A stretch of 64,000 nucleotides of DNA from Allodiplogaster sudhausi (lineage: Eukaryota; Nematoda; Chromadorea; Rhabditida; Diplogasteridae). This document shows, piece by piece, positions 58,908-64,000 of the stretch. Under the pieces are notes generated by a model. The model saw only the letters and a program-made list of their open reading frames with translations, ran no database searches and had not been told where the DNA came from. The position numbers and the translations under genes are program-made. Location: contig CALZFC010000065.1 in NCBI GenBank assembly GCA_945643635.1, positions 860,001 to 924,000 on the forward strand. Direction: 5' to 3'. The first letter of the stretch is position 1, and every line of letters begins with the position of its first letter.

Positions 58908-60757
58908 GCTTTCTCTCTTCCCCTGCCTTCATCTCTGTCTTCTCACCTTATATACATACATACGTCAGTCCTTCCATCTTTCGCTATTCTCCAGGGGGGG
59001 GGGGGGGCGCTACGAAGGTGGCCCGGGGCAGTGTGGGAGTGGGGGTGGGCGTAGTTCCGCCCCCTTATATCTAAGCCCCGAACCCAATCATATAGACCCA
59101 AAAGCTCATCCCGCACCCACCTACCAACACGACCCATGACTTCATCAGTCACATACTTCTCTCCGGAAGGGAAGAACGACCCAGTCAGGATGTAGCTTCG
59201 TCGAGATTCTCATCACGCGCTTTTTCGAAGTCACTGTAGTGAGCCTTGGAAACCTTTAAACCTTTCCAAAAGAACTGTACCCTAGCTAGGAGCAACTATT
59301 GAAAGTTTCAATGCCAACGGATAATTACTATGACCAACATGACTAAGTCATTTCTTATATACTTAAAAATATATATATATATATTTCTCTCTCTCTCTCT
59401 CCAAGTCTAGTAACTTCATTCCGATACTTTTGCTTCATCTTTTCCCGTCTTACTTCGTCACTATCTCGCAATATTTGCCGTCATAGTTACATCTCTATCT
59501 GCTCTTTATTGTACACACTCACACCCTCTCTCTCTCTATCTCTCTCTCATCTCTCAGATTAATTCTTAGTCTGCTTCTCTCTCTCTCTCTCTCCGTCTCA
59601 GTCATGTTCTCTATTTGTCTCTTTCTTTCCTCTCTCTCTCTCTCTCCTCGTGATACGTGCCGTGTCTAATGTATCACATCTGCGTGATCTCATCCTGTAT
59701 TCGAAGTCTTGCAAGGGGCATCATAGGGCACCAATGTGACCGAAACAGACGAGATCTATTCATTCTATAGCAGACTAAGTTTAGTCTCAGTCATTTCTCT
59801 CTCTCTCTCTCTCTCCCTCTCTCTGTTTCTATCTGTCTTTCTCTCTCTATGTCTCTCTCACTGTGTATCTCTCTCACTCGCTCTCTGTCACATTCTCTCT
59901 TTTATTTTCCAATCGGTTCTCTCTCAACCTCTTACCCATTTTAGTTTTCAATTAGTTTTCGCATACATGTACATACATATCACTAATTTTATTAACCAAT
60001 ATTAAAATTAATCAACGAAATGAGATCTTTTGTTGAGATATGTACGTACATTGTACAAAGGTTCTGGAATTGTTCCAACTAAAAAAAATAAGAATTTCAC
60101 GGTCTCTTTTTTATCGACTTTTTGACACATTGCTGATATTTTTTTTTACGTGTGGTACACTATCTTTTGCAAAAGATTAAATGACGCAGCAATACTCATT
60201 CTACTCACATATGTACATAAATCCAGTTATCTCCATTTTTTCTCATAACATAGATAGTATATATATATATGTATATTTATATGTATAGTTCTATCTCTCT
60301 TTCTCTCACTCTCTCTCTCTCGCTCTCTCTTTCTACCGCGCTCTCTCTAGCTCTCGTTCTCTCTCTAGCTGTCTTCTCTCTTTTATCTTCTCTTCTTCTC
60401 TTACTCTCTTTCTTTCACCCTCTCTCTCTCTCTCTCTCTTTCTCTCTCACTATCTTATTGTCAGGACTTATGTTGTTGTAATCCCCAAATTTCACAAAAC
60501 ACTTACAAAAGAATCACGAATATCCGCAGAGCTTCGTCATTATTCTGCCTGCCAGCCGCTTCAAATGTCATCCGACTTCCTCCTTGTCTTGTTTCATTCT
60601 CTTTCTCCTTCTTCGTCTTTCTCACGTCTTCCGTATTGTTGAATCAGTCGGAGGACTCGTCACTATTAAAGGCAAAAACAAATGGGCGTGATCATTTGAT
60701 GGTGAGATGGCTCTGACAATTAGAAAAACGAGCCCCGGAGAACATTGGCAACCGACA

Positions 60758-60807
<50 letters not shown>

Positions 60808-61565
60808 CCGCTCTCTCTTTCTCTTTCTCTTTCTCCCTTTCTATCGCGCTCTCTCTAACTCTCTCCCTATCTCACTCTCTAGTTCTCCATCTCTCGCTCT
60901 CTCGCTCTCCAGCCTTCTCTCTCTCTTTCTCTCACACTCGCTCATCTTTCTCCTATCTTTCTTTCTCTTTCTCTCGAACCTCTCTCTCTTCTCTCTCTCG
61001 TCTGTAGATTTAATTCTGCCAAAAATTGCCTCACTCTTTTCTACCTTATTTTGCTAGGCATCATTTCTTGTGGCACTTTCCGTTACAATTTCTGACAATC
61101 AGGAATTTGCTCTTTCTATTTACATTCCTTCGAAACTTGTAAAATCATTTTCGTTCTTAAATGTTGGAGTATGGAAATGGAGAACACCTTGATCCCTTTT
61201 TCAGCACACATGACCACTCTATTGAAATAAATTTGTAGATTTAAAATTCAGACCTCCTTACATGTATGCTCCTGATTCCAACTCTCACCCTCTTTCTCCA
61301 TCTCTCACCCTCTCCATCGTTTTCTCGCACCCTCTCTATCTCACCCTCTCTATCTCCACCTCTCTCTCCTCTCTCTCCTCTTTCTCTCGCTAACCCACTC
61401 GCTCTCTTTCTCTCGCCATTTCTGTATTTCTCTCTCTCGCCTCTCTCTCTCTCTCGCCCTCTCTCGCTCTCCGTCTATGCCTATCTAGCACTCTCGTCTT
61501 CTCTCTTTCTCGCCCTCTCTCTCTCTCTCGCTCTCCGTCTATCCCTATCTAGCACTCTCGCCCTC

Positions 61566-61610
<45 letters not shown>

Positions 61611-61611
61611 A
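58100..61611. repeat. 3.5 kb rich in CT tracts, no supported gene
   Basis: CT/CTTT tracts at about 58300-58410, 58530-58735, 58800-58925, 59385-59400, 59525-59650, 59795-59910, 60290-60455, 60765-61000 and 61280-61612. A G run at 58996-59008 with GC-richer sequence to 59080 stands out. TATA/ACATAC stretches at 59370 and 60258. All open frames are Ser/Leu repeat artefacts. Confidence 0.65.
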
Positions 61612-61618
61612 GAGTGAG

Positions 61619-63322
61619 ATGCTCCTCTCATCTTCCTCCTCGTGCTCCTCTGCACTAAGTCTCGTGCTCTTGCTCGCCGTCGTCATCTCACAGCTCCACG
61701 TGGATGCATACGACATGCTGCGCTTCTCGGACACACTGCCGGTATGTACACACGTATCTATTCAGATCACTTATCACAGATCACAGATCACGGATCACAA
61801 ATCACTCGTATTATTCATTCGTATTAAATATAATAAAAAAATTTAATCTTAAAAATAAGAAGAAGAAATAGCAAAATAGTACTATATTTCTTTATTTCTT
61901 TATTTTTTTATCTACATAATTATTTTCCCTCAATATTATGTGTGTTCCTTTAAGAAAGAAAAAAATCTTTTAAGTTCAAGAATGTTATTATTAAAAACAA
62001 TACGGTTTAAATGTAATATCAGACATTTCTTTTCGAATTTTAAATTATTTTCCCCATCATTTTATGAACTTGCCATACCATGTGGTTTTCGTATAACTCA
62101 TAGAGAAATAAGCAGGATGCATGTGTCCGAACTTTATGTTTGATCGCAACCATTAACGAGTTAGTGTGGCCTAGGGTTACAAGTTTGTGTGCGCATCCAA
62201 CCATCACTGATCACTGTGGCACTATTGTTCCCCATCACCAATTATTAACTGACACCGTGAATCAGTGATCACAGCTCATTTATCACTGATCACTGATCAC
62301 TTATCACTGATCACAGATCACAGATTCAGCTGCCGCCTCTTCCCCAAAAGGATCACCGTCTGATCCCGTCGACTCGCTCTCCGTCTCCTCTGCTCCCGAC
62401 AACTGCACGCAAGGATGAGTGTGCGTGTGCGATGTTTGGAGATGTGTGATATTTAATTTCTCAACTTCCAAATATTGATTAGTGAATATCACAGCACGGC
62501 ATGTTAAAGTGTGCAATGTTATGTTGATGTGGTTAATCTATCGTAACTTGTAAGAATCATAGAGAACTGCTAGGCAACACCAACACTACCCTAATACGCA
62601 CTTCATTGACGACATTTCGGTTGCAAAAGTCGATATAATTAATTTTGGTGTGCGTGTGCGTGCGGAGAGTGCTGCCGAGAGAGTGACCTTTCAGATGCGT
62701 CGTCGACGCCGCGACACCACATCCGTTTTGCACGAGGCGGCGACGAGATGGGCATGGACGGGACAAAGTATCGCCTGCCGACCCGTGGCGACTTTCTCCG
62801 CCGACGCCAACAGGCACGACGGAGAGATTTAGAGACATTGAGGAATATCGATAAAAAGAATTTTTTTTTAAAGTTTTTTTTTAGTTAAAGCTTTTAGAGA
62901 GTGTGTGTGGCATGATGCATCGATAGTAGGCATATTAACATACACGGATCAGTTGGTAGTCTCTCTCTCTCTCTCACACTTTCTCTTTCTCTCTCTCTCA
63001 TTCTTTTTCTCTCTCTTTCTCGCTCTTTTTCGCTCTCTCTCTCCTTCTCTCCCCGTCTCTCCATCTCCCTCTCTCCCTCTCCCATCCCTTTCTCTCCCTC
63101 TCCATCTCTCCTCTCTCTCTCCCTCTCTCTCTCTCATTAACACCCTCTCTCTCTCAGGCTCTCGAGTCGGGCGTCCGTGGCGGCATGGTGAGCGGGCGTG
63201 GCTTCCAACCGGGCTTTGCTGACGAGCCATCGTCGGCTACGCTCTTTGTCCGCAAGCGCTCTGCTCAGGTGCGCGGACGAAGAGACACTGGAGATGATGA
63301 TGATGTGGCAGACGCACAGCAG
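61619..63322 (+). CDS. Putative secreted protein, 5' exons (may run off right edge)
   Basis: Exon 1, 61619-61741: MLLSSSSSCSSALSLVLLLA then VVISQLHVDAYDMLRFSDTLP; a Ser-rich lead plus Leu/Val core looks like a signal peptide cleaved near VDA. The CT tract before it ends in CTACAG, 7 bases upstream of the ATG, so the leader is probably spliced on. The donor GTATGT is in phase 0. A compatible phase-0 exon at 63158-63322 follows a CTCTCTCAG acceptor: ALESGVRGGMVSGRGFQPGF, then TLFVRKRSAQ and VRGRRDTGDDDD, ending at GTGCGG (an earlier donor at 63268 is also possible). KR and RGRR sites suggest a processed precursor. The joining of the two exons and any exon between them are inferred. Family unknown. 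Confidence 0.4.
62300..62840. other. Two GC-rich, coding-like stretches of unresolved strand
   Basis: Stretches 62325-62410 and 62650-62838 are GC-rich compared with their surroundings. Minus reading: RRKSPRVGRRYFVPSMP (upper stretch) and an acidic LSGAEETESESTGSDGDPFG ending at a stop (lower). Plus reading: RGGDEMGMDGTKYRLPTRGD in the upper one. Splice sites can be drawn on both strands, so I assign neither. Confidence 0.3.
62963..63157. repeat. CT tract ending in a 3' splice site
   Basis: About 190 bp of CT-rich DNA ending CTCTCTCAG directly at the exon at 63158, so the microsatellite itself supplies the polypyrimidine tract. Confidence 0.7.
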
Positions 63323-63337
63323 GTGCGGGGAGGCGAA

Positions 63338-63338
63338 G

Positions 63339-63381
<43 letters not shown>

Positions 63382-63720
63382 AGAGAGAGGGAGAGAGAGA
63401 GGGTAGGGGAGAGAAGAAACTATGGAGAGAGGGAGAGAGAACATAAAGAGAGAGGAAGAGAGGGACAGAGAGGGGGAGAGAGGAGCGAGTGAGGGAAAGA
63501 TGAGGAGAGACGGGAGAAGGGAGAAGGAGACGGGAGGGAGAGCAAGAGTGGAAAGGATGGAAAGAGAGGGCTAGAGAGGGAGAGAGGAAGAGCGATAGAG
63601 AAGATACTAGGGAGAGATAGATACACAACGGTTAGGGAAGGGTTATAAAGGGATGTTGAGAATAGTGAGATGGAGAGAAATAGCTAAAGAAAGAGATAGA
63701 GAGAAAGAGGGAAAGAACGA
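63338..63720. repeat. GA-rich tract after the 63158 exon
   Basis: Purine-rich on the plus strand, starting directly after the GTGCGGGG donor. Predicted ORFs on both strands (Ser/Leu/Pro or Arg/Glu rich) are repeat artefacts. From 63720 to 64000 I see no feature. Confidence 0.75.
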
Positions 63721-64000
63721 TAGAAAATGATGTGACTCTGGCAGGTGTTTGAGAAAAAAAAATGTGGGTGGAAATAATGGCTTTTCCAAAAAAAATGTGT
63801 AAAACAATTGTTTCCGAAACAACAAAAGCGACGGGGCATTTGAGTGGTGCAAAGGTTGTATAAATGCTGTGCATGACAATCATGTTTTTTTCTCTCCCTC
63901 TCTTGAAAACTTATGACAGAGAACTAAAGCTTCTCCTTCTTTTTTCTCGCCCAAGCTTCGAATAATTAAGGTGGCTTCACCAAAAATCGCCTGCATCTTG

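Overview
This is eukaryotic nuclear DNA from an invertebrate. It has AT-rich introns, GC-richer short exons, very many (CT)n/(GA)n tracts and several families of cut-and-paste DNA transposons. A nematode is the best guess but is not proven. A ribosomal protein uL13 exon at 40.9-41.1 kb reads most like the nematode version, and almost every start codon lies just downstream of a 3' splice-site-like sequence, as expected with spliced-leader trans-splicing.

Left third (1-24 kb): four genes lie head to tail on the minus strand, in transcription order NUDCD1 (23873 to 14197, 17 exons), FAH (13142 to 8213, 13 exons), RPP30 (7427 to 2991, 11 exons) and a TRMT10C/MRPP1-like gene (2333 and on past the left edge, 6 exons seen). 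I assembled the exons by hand from splice sites, reading phase and remembered family sequences, and all phases close. FAH performs the last step of tyrosine breakdown. RPP30 is a protein subunit of nuclear RNase P/MRP, and TRMT10C is a subunit of mitochondrial RNase P, so the tRNA 5'-processing enzymes of two compartments sit side by side. NUDCD1 is a NudC-family co-chaperone-like protein.

Middle (24.5-56 kb): a diverged composite repeat family (full unit about 1.6 kb, each unit with its own CT tract) is broken by transposons. These are a 1.4-kb foldback element (25.1-26.5 kb), a 721-bp Merlin derivative (26.7-27.4 kb), a 4.1-kb element with about 1.6-kb inverted arms (31.9-36.0 kb), a 6.75-kb Kolobok-like element (36.0-42.8 kb) and a Tc1-like foldback carrying a second TIR element (46.8-49.6 kb). 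A 445-bp pogo-derived element (44.2-44.6 kb) lies in an intron of a candidate two-exon secreted peptide gene. The Kolobok-like element encodes a P2X7-C-terminal-domain-like protein and a THAP-domain transposase, both with nonsense codons, and carries antisense the first coding exon of RPL13A.

Right (55.6-64 kb): a CT-based minisatellite, many CT tracts, and on the plus strand a signal-peptide exon (61619) plus a compatible exon (63158) of a putative secreted protein that may run off the right edge. On the plus strand GA tracts dominate left of 24 kb and CT tracts dominate right of it, so the pyrimidine strand is usually the sense strand, and some tracts form the polypyrimidine tract of 3' splice sites.
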